Shown here one piece after another: positions 50,162 to 61,106 of a stretch of 64,000 bases of DNA; position 1 is the stretch's first letter, and the number at the start of each line of letters is the position of its first letter. The DNA is taken from the NCBI RefSeq assembly GCF_903645355.1, contig NZ_CAHJXR010000003.1, forward strand, positions 310,001 to 374,000. Reading direction: 5' to 3'. Position numbers and translations under genes: made by a program. Source of the stretch: Schaalia sp. Marseille-Q2122. GTDB taxonomy: Bacteria; Actinomycetota; Actinomycetes; Actinomycetales; Actinomycetaceae. Under the pieces are notes generated by a model. It saw only the letters and a program-made list of their open reading frames with translations, did not search any database and was not told the DNA's origin.

Positions 50162-50607
50162 CTACGCTGAAGGCGCCTGACCCTCAAAATTCGCGTCCTG
50201 CTCCTTCACGCCCGCGCGCTCCTGGCGCTGAACGTCGGTGAGCTCCTCCAACGAGGCATCCCCATCGGAGGCGTGCTCACCTGCAGTATCGCTCTGAGGA
50301 GTAGTGCCCGCCTGAGCGGTATGCGCCTCGTTCACCGTCGCTTTATCCTCAGGCTCTCCTTCCGCGCGCGCCAGCTCACGCGTGGCGGAGGAAGCAGCGG
50401 CGTCGGCCACGTGAACCCCACTGCCTGCCGGAAGGTCAGGGACGGCCGAAACGGCGGCGGCGCGCACCTCGTCGGACGAAAGATTATCGACCGCCCCGGC
50501 CTCCTGCCGGGCGCGCGCCTGCTCGCGCTGGGCGATCTCCGAAGGGCCAAACAGCCACGAGCGCAAGGTCCGCAGCTTCCTATCGAAGAACGGCAGGGAG
50601 AGGGCGG
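50162..50607 (-). pseudogene. C-terminal tail of the BrkB/YihY gene, out of frame
   Basis: A frame of about 148 codons directly downstream of the BrkB gene. It reads PALSLPFFDRKLRTLRSWLF and then an acidic/Ala-rich stretch ending in FEGQAPSA. Removing one C in the TCCTCC...CCC run near 50606-50610 fuses it in frame with the BrkB gene (516 residues in all). I see no ribosome site for a separate start. It is probably the true C-terminus of that protein. Confidence 0.6.
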
Positions 50608-51713
50608 GAGGAGGAGGAATCGGGCGGCGCCAAATCGCCAGTAATCATGTGGCGCGGCCACTCCAACGTGGTCGGCACCGACATCGTCACGTAATTCGGA
50701 CGCTCCTCGAAACGCATATGCTCAGGGTCGCTGATCGGCAGTGCGCGCGGCGGATTCGCAATCCACGCCGCCACCATCAACGTCACGCGCATCTGCAGGT
50801 TAATCCACAGCACCAAGGTCACCAGTGTTGTTGCCGTGGTCAGCAGCGGCCCCGACACCGACGACACCACGCTCGTTCCCGCCAGACGCAACAGCGTTGA
50901 GGCCGAGGCCATGAGCACTAAACCCCACAAAAGATCCTTCTTCGGCGGGCGGATACCAGCCACGACCTGCAAAAGGATGAACCCCACCCCCATGTACATA
51001 ATGAAGGGGACAATGAGGGAGGCAAGCCACACCAGGCTCCCCGTCAACGGGGTTGGCTCAATGGACAGCACACCAAAGAGCCACTCGCGGGCTACATCGA
51101 CCACCAGGCCCACACCCACACCCACCAGGAGGGTCAGAGCTAGGCTCACCGCGCCCACGAGGTTACGCAGGTAGAACTTCACAATATGCTCAGGCAGAAC
51201 CACCAGGCCAAAAACCGTGCGCAGCGAGCGGCCAAGACGCCCCACCAGACCAATGCCCGTCCACGCCATCACAAGGAAGGCCACGATCGACGTCGGCGTC
51301 CACGCTGAGGAGGACACCAGCTCATCGGGGTCGACAATGCCGGGGGAAGACGGGGTATCAATCAGCCCAGGGAAGTTTGAGGCGATTGCCTCAAGGGTGG
51401 CCGTGCGAATCTCATCGTAGGTGCCCAGCACCGCCATGAAGATCGTCCAGGCGACCGTCATTGCGGCGGTGAGGGAGATCAAAATGGTCAGAGCCAAACC
51501 GGAGGCAATAAGGTCCCCATCAACACCGAAATAGCGCTCAAGGGTGCGCGCCAGGCGGGTGGTGGGCCACCACTGGAGGAGCTTTTGGAGCTTCCCACCA
51601 AAGGTGGGGGCGCCAAGGGCCTGGCGGAACGAGGGCGCAACCAGATGCGAGGCAGTAGCCGGTGGGGATTGAACTGCGGGGGTGGCGGGAGTGTCCAAAG
51701 GGCGCTCCTTCAC
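50580..51713 (-). CDS. YihY/BrkB family inner-membrane protein
   Basis: 377 residues as read, with about six helices. The first is preceded by DGDLIASGLALTILISL, the usual YihY opening, with later GLVGRLGRSLRTVF and LVLWINLQMRVTLMVAAW segments. Function is unknown; the family has been called ribonuclease BN or virulence factor BrkB without biochemical support. GTG start at 51713, 11 bases after the stop of the 2'-5' RNA ligase-like gene, so the two are likely co-transcribed. The reading frame seems shifted near the 3' end. Confidence 0.87.
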   Translation of the reverse strand: MKERPLDTPATPAVQSPPATASHLVAPSFRQALGAPTFGGKLQKLLQWWPTTRLARTLERYFGVDGDLIASGLALTILISLTAAMTVAWTIFMAVLGTYDEIRTATLEAIASNFPGLIDTPSSPGIVDPDELVSSSAWTPTSIVAFLVMAWTGIGLVGRLGRSLRTVFGLVVLPEHIVKFYLRNLVGAVSLALTLLVGVGVGLVVDVAREWLFGVLSIEPTPLTGSLVWLASLIVPFIMYMGVGFILLQVVAGIRPPKKDLLWGLVLMASASTLLRLAGTSVVSSVSGPLLTTATTLVTLVLWINLQMRVTLMVAAWIANPPRALPISDPEHMRFEERPNYVTMSVPTTLEWPRHMITGDLAPPDSSSSRPLPAVLR

Positions 51714-51724
51714 GGTAGGGGTGG

Positions 51725-52267
51725 TCAGTTGACCTCGAAATCAAAGAGGGCCATCGACGAGTAGTGGCCCGTGGCATCAACACGATCAAGGCGGAAACCG
51801 GGCACCTTCCAGGATGCTTCAAAATCCGTGGTGGCGTCTAGTGCAGCATCGAGGGAAGCGTCATCAAGACCGTGAGCCAAAGTCACATGCGGGTGGTAGG
51901 GGAAACGCAGATCGACATCGAGGATGCCACTGCGAATATCCTCAGCAAGCTCTATGCATTCCTGCGCGCCGCCCTCAACCTTGACGAAGGCAACGGGTGA
52001 GACTGGTCGAAAGGAATCAGAACCACGCAAAGTAATCGTGAAAGCTCGATGGCGTTGGGCAATGCTGGACAGGTGGTGGATGAGGGCCTCGCGGTCACTC
52101 GTATTCACCGCCGTTGGCGGTAGGAGCGTGATGTGAGCGGGTACCCGGTTAGCCTGGTCGTCTCCTAAAGAACGGCGCAAATCCGTCAGCTGCGTCACCC
52201 AGGGTTCAGGGATCGCAATGATGATGCCGATCCACTCCTGCCCGTCGGCAAGGGGAGGAAGATACAT
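51725..52267 (-). CDS. 2'-5' RNA ligase/cyclic phosphodiesterase-like protein
   Basis: 180 residues of the 2H phosphoesterase superfamily. The two HxT/S motifs are visible as AHITLLPP (about residue 42) and HPHVTLAHG (about 126). Family members open 2',3'-cyclic phosphates of RNA ends or nucleotides; the real substrate is unknown. The ATG at 52267 follows AAAAGGG and is preferred over 52354. Confidence 0.85.
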   Translation of the reverse strand: MYLPPLADGQEWIGIIIAIPEPWVTQLTDLRRSLGDDQANRVPAHITLLPPTAVNTSDREALIHHLSSIAQRHRAFTITLRGSDSFRPVSPVAFVKVEGGAQECIELAEDIRSGILDVDLRFPYHPHVTLAHGLDDASLDAALDATTDFEASWKVPGFRLDRVDATGHYSSMALFDFEVN

Positions 52268-52623
52268 AGCGCCCTTTTCTGACTGGTTTCCGCAGACTGC
52301 TCTCAGCGAGTGCGCAGGCGGACACGACGAACCGTTAACTTTATGAGTGTACAAAGTGAGGCCCCTTGTCGGAGCCGATTTGCTGAGTTTAACAGCAAGA
52401 AAGCCTGCGCAGACGTGTGAATACGGGCAATAAATGCCCTAAACTTGACCTGGAGTGAGCGAATTCGCAGATTAGAGGCATTTTGTTATCACATGACCCT
52501 GTGGAGATACTCTCATTACAGGCTGCACATGGAGTAAACGCTGACCCTGCAGATCGCCCCCTTTGTGACAACAAAAGCTCACTAACACCCGAAGCAGAGC
52601 GACATCAAAGAAGTGTGGTGACC
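52268..52623. other. Divergent promoter region upstream of galK
   Basis: A 356-base stretch that is AT-rich for this genome. TTGACC at 52445-52450 could be a -35 box for galK with a weak -10 near 52469. A small GGGCA/TGCCC hairpin is at about 52426-52440. An in-frame ORF extension of galK to 52483 exists but has no ribosome site. No LacI-type palindrome was found. Confidence 0.45.
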
Positions 52624-53919
52624 ATGACGAACACCCCCGACATCATCTGGACCCCCGCAGCCTCCACCGAAGACGGCGCACGCAACGCCCGCGAACTCTT
52701 CACCCGCATCTTCGGCGGCGAGGCCGAAGGCGTATGGCGAGCCCCCGGACGCGTCAACATCATCGGCGAACACGTCGACTACAACGGCGGCCCCTGCCTT
52801 CCCATCGCCCTGCCCCACGCCGCCTACGTCGCCGTCCGCCCCCGACCAGACCGACGCGTACGCCTCGTATCCCCCCAAACCGTGGATGCCGTCGACGAAC
52901 TCGACCTCGACACCGTCGGCCCCGTCGGCAGCGCAGGCGCCGTCAAAGGCTGGGCCGCCTACCTCATTGGCGTCGCCTGGGCACTCGAACAAGCAGGATA
53001 CGGGCCGCTGGCAGGCTTCGACATCGCCCTGTGGTCCTGCGTGCCACTGGGAGCGGGCCTGTCCTCCTCAGCAGCACTTGAATGCTCCACCGCCGTCGCC
53101 CTCGACGACCTAGCCGGGCTGGGCCTGGCGGGCAGCGTCGACGCCCCCAATAAGGAAGGACGAGGTATCCTCGTCGCCGCCTCACGCCGCGCAGAAAACG
53201 AGATTGCGGGCGCCAACACCGGCGGCCTCGACCAGAGCGCCTCCATGCACTGCACACGCGGGCACGCCCTCGTCCTCGACTCGCGCGACATGAGCGTGCG
53301 CCAAACCCCCTTCGACATTGCCGCCAGCGGATGCGAACTGCTCGTCATAGACACTCGCGCTCCCCATCAGCTGGTGGACGGCCAGTACGGGCAGCGCCGC
53401 GCCGACTGCGAGGCAGCCGCCACGCTGCTGGGCGTGGACCTGCTGGTCGACGTGGAGGACTATGAGGCGGCCATGGCGACCCTGGCCGGAGAAGGCGCTG
53501 AATCGGGAGAGGCCGAGGAGGCAGAGCGCGCACGCCTGCAGGCCCGCACCCGCCACGTCCTCTCCGAGATCGCCCGCACCAAAGCCTTCATTGAGATCCT
53601 CGAATCTGCGCCGCTGCTCAGTGAGGAGAAGTTGCAGGTGCTGGGCGGTCTGATGAACGACTCCCACGATTCGCTGCGCGATGACTACGAGGTCACCGTC
53701 CCCGAGCTGGACGTGGCCGTGGATGTTGCGCGCGCTCGCGGCGCCTATGGTGCGCGCATGACGGGTGGTGGTTTTGGCGGCAGCGTCATCGCGCTGGTGA
53801 AGATCGGTCAGGGCGAGGAGATCGCCCAGGCTGTTACGGCCGCTTTTGCTGATCATGGGTTCGCGCAACCGCATGTCTTCGTGGCAACCCCGGCTGATGG
53901 GGCTGGCCGCGTGGAGTGA
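52624..53919 (+). CDS. galK: Galactokinase
   Basis: Phosphorylates galactose at C1, first step of the Leloir pathway, linking with the lactose locus at 1-6574. 431 residues. Signature GRVNIIGEHVDYNGG at about 38-52, the GHMP ATP-binding loop PLGAGLSSSAALE, the catalytic Asp in GGLDQSAS, and the third GHMP motif MTGGGFGGSV. A short acidic insertion (GAESGEAEEAERAR) lies at about residue 290. It stands alone; galT and galE are not adjacent. Confidence 0.95.
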   Translation: MTNTPDIIWTPAASTEDGARNARELFTRIFGGEAEGVWRAPGRVNIIGEHVDYNGGPCLPIALPHAAYVAVRPRPDRRVRLVSPQTVDAVDELDLDTVGPVGSAGAVKGWAAYLIGVAWALEQAGYGPLAGFDIALWSCVPLGAGLSSSAALECSTAVALDDLAGLGLAGSVDAPNKEGRGILVAASRRAENEIAGANTGGLDQSASMHCTRGHALVLDSRDMSVRQTPFDIAASGCELLVIDTRAPHQLVDGQYGQRRADCEAAATLLGVDLLVDVEDYEAAMATLAGEGAESGEAEEAERARLQARTRHVLSEIARTKAFIEILESAPLLSEEKLQVLGGLMNDSHDSLRDDYEVTVPELDVAVDVARARGAYGARMTGGGFGGSVIALVKIGQGEEIAQAVTAAFADHGFAQPHVFVATPADGAGRVE

Positions 53920-54030
53920 TTGTCTGACGCTTGCTGTTTAGAGCGCAGCAGGGCAGTTGGAGGAGTGGGGTTCCCAAGTGGAGCCCCACTCCTTATTTCT
54001 GTGTTCCCTCCTCCCCTCCCTGGGAATTCT

Positions 54031-54137
54031 CCGCGAGTGGTCGCATAGAAGTGACCACTCGCGGTGAATTCCCAGCCTGAAGTGACCACTCGCGGGAAAT
54101 TTTCAGGTGCAAGTGACCACTCGCGGGAAATGTTCAA
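54031..54137. repeat. Palindromic repeat with two added half units
   Basis: One full palindrome (54032-54063) and two further GTGACCACTCGCGG half units at 54082 and 54112, each spaced by about 30 bases and followed by GAAAT or GAATT runs. It ends before pth. Confidence 0.85.
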
Positions 54138-54209
54138 GTGTGGTGAGGGGCAAAGATCACAAGGTGGGCGATTGTGCCCGCACCTGGGAGCAATGGGACA
54201 ATCAGGCTT

Positions 54210-54809
54210 ATGACTTCGCAGCCGTGGCTCATCGTTGGACTGGGCAATCCTGGAGAGCAATACGCACACACCCGCCACAATGTCGGACACCAGGTCATTG
54301 ACGTGCTGGCCCGCCGCGCCGGAACCAGCCTGGTGCGCCATCGTAGTCGCACTCACATGGCTGATATTCGGCTGGGCGTGCTCCCCGGAGGCATTCCCGG
54401 ACCGCGCGTTATCATCGCCAAATCCGACAGCTACATGAACGTCTCGGGCGGCCCCGTCTCCGCCCTCGCTAAATTCCTGGGTGTGGGCGCCGACCAACTC
54501 CTCGTCATCCACGATGAGCTCGACCTGCCGCCGCACCAGATGCGCCTCAAGCTCGGGGGCGGAGAAGGCGGCCATAACGGCCTCAAGTCTCTCTCTCAGC
54601 ATTTCGGCACGAAGGACTATCACCGCCTGCGCATGGGTATTGGCCGCCCGCCGGGCCGCCAGGATGCCGCCGACTTCGTCCTCGCCACCCTGCCCGTCAA
54701 AGAGCGCCCCGAATGGGACGTGTTTTACGAGGAAGCCGCCGACGTCGTTGAAGAGGTCGTGACCTTGGGCTTTACTGACGCCCAGCAGCGCCTCCACTCC
54801 CGATCCTAA
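54210..54809 (+). CDS. pth: Peptidyl-tRNA hydrolase
   Basis: Recycles tRNA from dropped-off peptidyl-tRNA; 199 residues. WLIVGLGNPGEQYAHTRHNVGH holds the catalytic His near residue 24, and further landmarks are KSDSYMNVSGGPV, HDELDLPPHQMRLK and GEGGHNGLKS. GACAAT at 54197-54202 is seven bases upstream of the ATG and no ribosome site is present, so it may be leaderless. Followed by a repeat and mfd. Confidence 0.95.
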   Translation: MTSQPWLIVGLGNPGEQYAHTRHNVGHQVIDVLARRAGTSLVRHRSRTHMADIRLGVLPGGIPGPRVIIAKSDSYMNVSGGPVSALAKFLGVGADQLLVIHDELDLPPHQMRLKLGGGEGGHNGLKSLSQHFGTKDYHRLRMGIGRPPGRQDAADFVLATLPVKERPEWDVFYEEAADVVEEVVTLGFTDAQQRLHSRS

Positions 54810-54819
54810 GCTCTTTTTC

Positions 54820-54851
54820 CGCGAGTGGTCGCGTAGAACCGACCACTCGCG
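54820..54851. terminator. Palindromic repeat/terminator between pth and mfd
   Basis: CGCGAGTGGTCGC and the partial right arm CGACCACTCGCG, with TTTTTC directly before it. The centre is changed to GTAGAACC. Likely terminates pth. Confidence 0.75.
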
Positions 54852-54967
54852 TTATCAGGGTTTATTCAGCTTTGTGGTCGTGGTGAGACCACGACGAACA
54901 ATACCGAGTTTCAAGCACCACTGACACCCACTGCCCGCCAGCGGCCAGCCACGAAAGGATCCCCCAC

Positions 54968-57900
54968 ATGAAGATCACCGGCCTGGCCCCCCTCCTCGCC
55001 ACCGACCCCGCCTTCAGCGAAGCCCTGTCCTCCATGCAGGCCCGCCACGACGGCACCCTCGTCGCGCCCTCCGGCATCCGCCCCGCCCTCGCAGGGGCCC
55101 TCGCCAACAGGGCACTTTCACCGTCTACCTCACCGCCACCGGACGCGACGCCCACATCGCCGCCGAAGCCCTGCGCGCCTGGACCGACAACGTCGCCCTC
55201 TTCCCCGCCTGGGAAACCCTGCCCCACGAGCGCCTCTCACCCCAAGTGGACACCATGGCCACGCGCATCGCCGTGCTGCGCCGCCTCGCCCACCCCACCC
55301 CGGCGACCCCACGCAGGCCCCATCAACGTCCTCGTCGTACCCGTCCGCGCCCTCCTCCAACCCATCATCACCGGCCTGGGCGAGCTCGAACCCGTGCGTG
55401 TGCGCCCACGCGACATCGTCGACCTGCCCGGCCTCGTCACCCGCCTGACCGCCCTGGGCTACCAGCGCGTCGACATGGTCGAATCTCGCGGCCAAATCTC
55501 CCACAGGGGCGGCATCCTCGACGTCTTCCCCCCGCAAGAAGCCCACCCCCTACGCATCGAACTCTGGGGCGACGAGGTCGACGAAATCCGCGCCTTCTCC
55601 GTCCAGGATCAGCGCACCCTCGGCGCGGCACCCGACGGCCTGTGGGCGCCAGCCTGCCGCGAGCTCCTTCTCACCCGCGAGGTCCGCGCCCGCGCCGCCC
55701 AAGCCTCCAGTCAACTGCCCGGAGCTGCGGAAATCCTTGCGCTTGCCTCCGAGGGGATCGCCGCGCCTGGCCTTGAATCCCTCGCGCCAATCCTCGTTGA
55801 CGGCATGGACTCCCTGGCCGACCTCCTGCCGGCCAACACCGTCTTCCTCATGTCCGACCCTGAACGCGTGCGCGCCCGCGCCGCCGACCTGGTCGCCACC
55901 ACCGATGAATTCCTCACCGCCGCCTGGTCGGTGGCTGCAGGTGGGGGCGACGTGCCCCTTGAGGCCGGCAGCGCCTCCTTCCTCGAACTTGACGACATCT
56001 GGGGTGGGGGAGTGGCCCCCACCGCCGAGCGCGCATGGTGGGAGCTCACCGACCTGCCGCCGGCCGCCCTCGCTGAGGTCAGTGGGGACAGTGACGAGGT
56101 CGCCGCCCTTGCCGCCGCCAGCGTTGAGGACGACGTCCTCGCCTCCTCCGGTGCCCTCCTGGCCCGCGAGGCCCACGCCGCCATCGCCTCGCCCACCCTC
56201 ATGGCCGTCGGCGCACGCGACGTACGCCCCTACCGCGGCGACTTCGCCAAAGCCTCCGCTGATCTTGCCGACCTTGCCCGGGCGCGCTGGCGCATCCTCG
56301 TCACCTCCGAAGGGCCCGGCCCCGCCCGCCGTATCGCCAGCATCCTGGGCGAGGCCGGGGTGGGCGCTCGCCTCGTTGATGACCTGACCGACGCCCCCGA
56401 AGAAGGCCTCGTCTACGTCACCTCCGCAGGCGCGGGCAAGGGTTTTGTCGCTGCTGACCTTAAACTCGCGGTCCTCACCGAATCTGACCTCAGTGGTCGC
56501 GTCGGAGCGACCACCCGCGACATGCGGCGCATGCCCTCCAGGCGCCGCAAGGGCGTTGACCCGCTGACCTTGCAGCCAGGCGACTACATCGTCCACGACC
56601 AACACGGCATCGGGCGCTTCATTGAGATGGTTTCGCGTACGGTGGGCCGTGGGGACGGGGCGGTCACGCGCGACTACCTCGTCATTGAGTACGCGCCCTC
56701 CAAACGAGGCCAGCCCGGCGACCGCCTCTTCGTGCCCACCGACTCCCTCGACCAGATCTCGAAGTACACGGGCTCAGACCAGCCTGCCCTGACGAAGATG
56801 GGCGGAGCCGAATGGGCCAAAGCCAAAGCGAAGGCCAAGAAGGCTGTTAACGAGGTCGCCAAGGAACTCATCCGCCTCTACGCCGCGCGCCAATCCACGC
56901 GCGGGCACGCCTTCGCGCCCGACACGCCTTGGCAGCGCGAACTCGAGGACGCCTTCCCCTACGTTGAAACCCCCGACCAGCTCGTCACCATTGACGAGGT
57001 CAAGGCCGACATGGAAAAGTCCGTCCCCATGGATCGCCTGCTCACCGGCGACGTCGGCTACGGCAAGACGGAGATCGCTGTGCGCGCCGCCTTTAAGGCC
57101 ATCCAGGATGGCAAGCAGGTAGCCGTCCTCGTGCCCACCACGCTGCTCGTCCAACAGCATGTCGAGACCTTCACCGAACGCTATGCGGGTTTCCCCGTGA
57201 CGATTGGCTCCCTCTCGCGCTTCACCACCGCCAAAGAAGCCGAAGAAATCAAGGAAGGCTTGACTTCGGGGCGGATTGATCTGGTGATCGGCACGCACTC
57301 CCTGCTGACGGGCACCGTGCGTTTCAAGGACCTTGGCCTGGTCATTATTGACGAGGAACAGCGCTTTGGCGTGGAGCATAAGGAGACGCTTAAGGCCATG
57401 CGCACGGACGTGGACGTGCTGTCCATGTCGGCAACGCCCATCCCACGCACCCTGGAAATGGCGGTGTCGGGCATCCGAGAAATGTCGATCCTGCAGACCC
57501 CGCCCGAGGAACGCCAGCCGGTGTTGACCTTCGTTGGCAGTTACACGGACGCTCAGGTGAGTGCTGCGATCCGCCGCGAGCTGCTGCGTGACGGGCAGGT
57601 GTTCTTCGTTCATAACCGGGTGGAGAGCATCAATAAGGTGGCCGCGCACATTCAAGAACTCGTGCCTGAGGCGCGCGTGCGCGTCGCCCACGGCAAGCTC
57701 TCCGAGCAGCAGCTTGAGCGGGTCATTGTCGATTTTTGGAACCACGACTTTGACGTGCTCGTGTGTACGACGATTGTTGAAACCGGTCTGGATATTTCCA
57801 ATGCGAATACGCTGATCGTGGATCGCGCTGATGCTTTCGGCCTGTCGCAGCTCCACCAGTTGCGTGGCCGCGTGGGGCGAGGCCGTGAACGCGCCTACGC

Positions 57901-58612
57901 CTACTTCTTCTACCCTGCGGATAAGACGCTGACCGAGACAGCGCATGAGCGTCTCAAGACTATTGCGATCCACTCAGACCTGGGCTCGGGTTTGGCTGTG
58001 GCGCAAAAGGACCTGGAGATTCGCGGTGCCGGAAACCTGCTGGGTGGCGCGCAGTCAGGGCACATCGAGGGCGTGGGCTTTGATATGTATGTGCGTATGG
58101 TCGCTGACGCTGTGGCTGCCTTCAAGGGGGAAAAGCCCGCTGAGAAGGCTGAGGTCAAGATGGATCTGGCGGTGGATGCCCACATTCCGGTGGATTATGT
58201 GGTTTCTGAGCGCCTTCGTCTGGAGGTTTACGCCAAGATCGCGGCCTGCTTCACGCCCGAACACGAGGCCGATGTGCGTGAAGAACTGGCCGACCGCTAC
58301 GGGCCGCTGCCTCGCGAGGTGGAGCTGCTCTTCGCTGTGGCACGCATGCGCGAGATGCTGCGAGGGGCGGGGATTGCCGAGGTTGCCACACAGGGCAAGT
58401 ATGTGCGGGTTGCTCCCGTTGAGCTGGCGGACTCTCAGGTGATGAGGCTCAAGCGCCTGCACCCAGGTGCGGTGATTAAGGCTGCGGTCCGCCAGGTGCT
58501 TGTGCCCCTGCCGTTGACTGCTCGTATTGGTGGCGAGCCCGTTACCGACGAGGCTTTGTTGGAGTGGGTGGAGAATCTGGTGATGAAGATTCTCGTGCCT
58601 TTTAGTAGTTGA
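54968..58612 (+). CDS. mfd: Transcription-repair coupling factor Mfd, short out-of-frame stretch
   Basis: SF2 translocase that pushes stalled RNA polymerase off DNA lesions and recruits UvrA; 1214 residues, normal length. The RNA-polymerase-binding RID domain ([16 protein letters not shown]) starts near residue 536, Walker [10 protein letters not shown] is near 694, DEEQ near 795, and the TRG/translocation and C-terminal autoinhibitory regions follow. Residues about 47-117 read as a Pro/Ser-rich stretch unlike the family. The next frame there encodes the expected [20 protein letters not shown] to LRRLAHP sequence. Three lost bases (near 55110, 55300 and 55319) would restore it and keep the total in frame. 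Confidence 0.93.
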   Translation: MKITGLAPLLATDPAFSEALSSMQARHDGTLVAPSGIRPALAGALANRALSPSTSPPPDATPTSPPKPCAPGPTTSPSSPPGKPCPTSASHPKWTPWPRASPCCAASPTPPRRPHAGPINVLVVPVRALLQPIITGLGELEPVRVRPRDIVDLPGLVTRLTALGYQRVDMVESRGQISHRGGILDVFPPQEAHPLRIELWGDEVDEIRAFSVQDQRTLGAAPDGLWAPACRELLLTREVRARAAQASSQLPGAAEILALASEGIAAPGLESLAPILVDGMDSLADLLPANTVFLMSDPERVRARAADLVATTDEFLTAAWSVAAGGGDVPLEAGSASFLELDDIWGGGVAPTAERAWWELTDLPPAALAEVSGDSDEVAALAAASVEDDVLASSGALLAREAHAAIASPTLMAVGARDVRPYRGDFAKASADLADLARARWRILVTSEGPGPARRIASILGEAGVGARLVDDLTDAPEEGLVYVTSAGAGKGFVAADLKLAVLTESDLSGRVGATTRDMRRMPSRRRKGVDPLTLQPGDYIVHDQHGIGRFIEMVSRTVGRGDGAVTRDYLVIEYAPSKRGQPGDRLFVPTDSLDQISKYTGSDQPALTKMGGAEWAKAKAKAKKAVNEVAKELIRLYAARQSTRGHAFAPDTPWQRELEDAFPYVETPDQLVTIDEVKADMEKSVPMDRLLTGDVGYGKTEIAVRAAFKAIQDGKQVAVLVPTTLLVQQHVETFTERYAGFPVTIGSLSRFTTAKEAEEIKEGLTSGRIDLVIGTHSLLTGTVRFKDLGLVIIDEEQRFGVEHKETLKAMRTDVDVLSMSATPIPRTLEMAVSGIREMSILQTPPEERQPVLTFVGSYTDAQVSAAIRRELLRDGQVFFVHNRVESINKVAAHIQELVPEARVRVAHGKLSEQQLERVIVDFWNHDFDVLVCTTIVETGLDISNANTLIVDRADAFGLSQLHQLRGRVGRGRERAYAYFFYPADKTLTETAHERLKTIAIHSDLGSGLAVAQKDLEIRGAGNLLGGAQSGHIEGVGFDMYVRMVADAVAAFKGEKPAEKAEVKMDLAVDAHIPVDYVVSERLRLEVYAKIAACFTPEHEADVREELADRYGPLPREVELLFAVARMREMLRGAGIAEVATQGKYVRVAPVELADSQVMRLKRLHPGAVIKAAVRQVLVPLPLTARIGGEPVTDEALLEWVENLVMKILVPFSS

Positions 58613-58670
58613 GCTGGGGATTTTCCACTGCTTTGCTTCCGCATCTTCTCTTCACATCCTGATCTTTTTT

Positions 58671-58702
58671 CGCGAGTGGTCGCTTCGAAGCGACCACTCG
58701 CG
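58671..58702. terminator. Perfect palindromic repeat flanked by T6 and A6
   Basis: A perfect 32-bp palindrome (13-base arms around TTCGAA) preceded by TTTTTT and followed by AAAAAA. It has the structure of a bidirectional intrinsic terminator after mfd. Confidence 0.9.
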
Positions 58703-58813
58703 AAAAAAGAGGAAGCAGGATGGGAGCCCTCGTGAAAAACTCGTGTGTGAAAAGTAGTGGGAGACCGCTAAAATAGGTGATGGCCCACCAAGGGCCCCTA
58801 CGAGAGGACAACA

Positions 58814-59377
58814 GTGCATCTCAATCGCAAGGCACGTATCGCCACATGGACTGCCGGACTCGCCGCACTCTTCACCCTGAGCGCCTGCGCCGGAAACCCT
58901 GGAATCGCCTTGAGCGTCGGCGATACGGTCTACAGCAACGACGACATCGCAGAAGGCGTTGCTCAGATCAGTGAAATGGCCGGACATCCCGTGGATCCCC
59001 CCCTCCTCGTCAACTCCATGTCCCGCGCAGCCATCATCACCGAACTTGCTAAGCAAAACGGCATCACCGTAGCCGACTCCGAGGTCGTCGAGTTTCTCAA
59101 AGGACAGGTCGAAAAGGGAGAGTTCGTGACTGTCCCCGAAGGTGAACTGGCGACCGTGACCCGCGACTACCTGCGCCTGCAGATGGTCTCCGATAAGCTC
59201 GGCGCCGTCATCACTGACCCCGCTCAGGCTGAGGCCGCCAACGAGCTGTACGCTGACCTCCTCCAAAACACCCCTATTGAGGTCAACCCCCGCTACGGCG
59301 CCTTCGACTTGGGCCTCAACCTCGTTCCCCTCACCTTCGGTGACGTTGTCGGCCCCCACGCCAGCGGCGCCCACTAG
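58814..59377 (+). CDS. Lipoprotein, SurA-N/peptidyl-prolyl-isomerase-like N-region
   Basis: 187 residues, exact function not recognised. The signal ends in a lipobox (TLSACAG), so it is a membrane-anchored extracellular lipoprotein. The sequence after it (IALSVGDTVYSNDDIAEGVAQ and the ITELAKQNGITVADSEV segment) resembles the N-terminal helical part of SurA/PrsA-type foldases, but there is no PPIase domain. GTG start with GAGAGG. Located between mfd and eno. Confidence 0.8.
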   Translation: MHLNRKARIATWTAGLAALFTLSACAGNPGIALSVGDTVYSNDDIAEGVAQISEMAGHPVDPPLLVNSMSRAAIITELAKQNGITVADSEVVEFLKGQVEKGEFVTVPEGELATVTRDYLRLQMVSDKLGAVITDPAQAEAANELYADLLQNTPIEVNPRYGAFDLGLNLVPLTFGDVVGPHASGAH

Positions 59378-59417
59378 TTTTCTGAAGGTGCGACAGCCCC
59401 CTCAGAACAGAGTGTGA

Positions 59418-60884
<1,467 letters not shown>

Positions 60885-60957
60885 GCCTTCGTCTCTGTCG
60901 GATAAGCGAGCGGATAACCGTTTCGCGCCTGCCCTTCGCTGAAGGGTAAAGACGACG

Positions 60958-61001
60958 GTGGGGGCGCGTACTTCCTCGGAGGTACGCGCCCCCACCTTTT
61001 T
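60958..61001 (+). terminator. Rho-independent terminator after eno
   Basis: A perfect 14-bp stem (GTGGGGGCGCGTAC with GTACGCGCCCCCAC, 10-base loop) followed by CTTTTT. Confidence 0.95.
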
Positions 61002-61020
61002 CACGCCCTGAATAACCCTC

Positions 61021-61052
61021 CGCGAGTGGTCGCTTAGAAGCGACCACTCGCG
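61021..61052. repeat. Palindromic repeat after eno
   Basis: Full arms CGCGAGTGGTCGC (61021-61033) and GCGACCACTCGCG (61040-61052) around TTAGAA, just after the eno terminator. Confidence 0.9.
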
Positions 61053-61106
61053 GAAATACACAGGAAGACACCAGGTCCTTCCCAGCCTGCGGAAGCCCGT
61101 CCTGCT

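Noticed and set aside
54031-54137. Possible CRISPR array
   Set aside because: Units are palindromic half repeats at uneven spacing with related flanks; no regular spacers and no cas genes.
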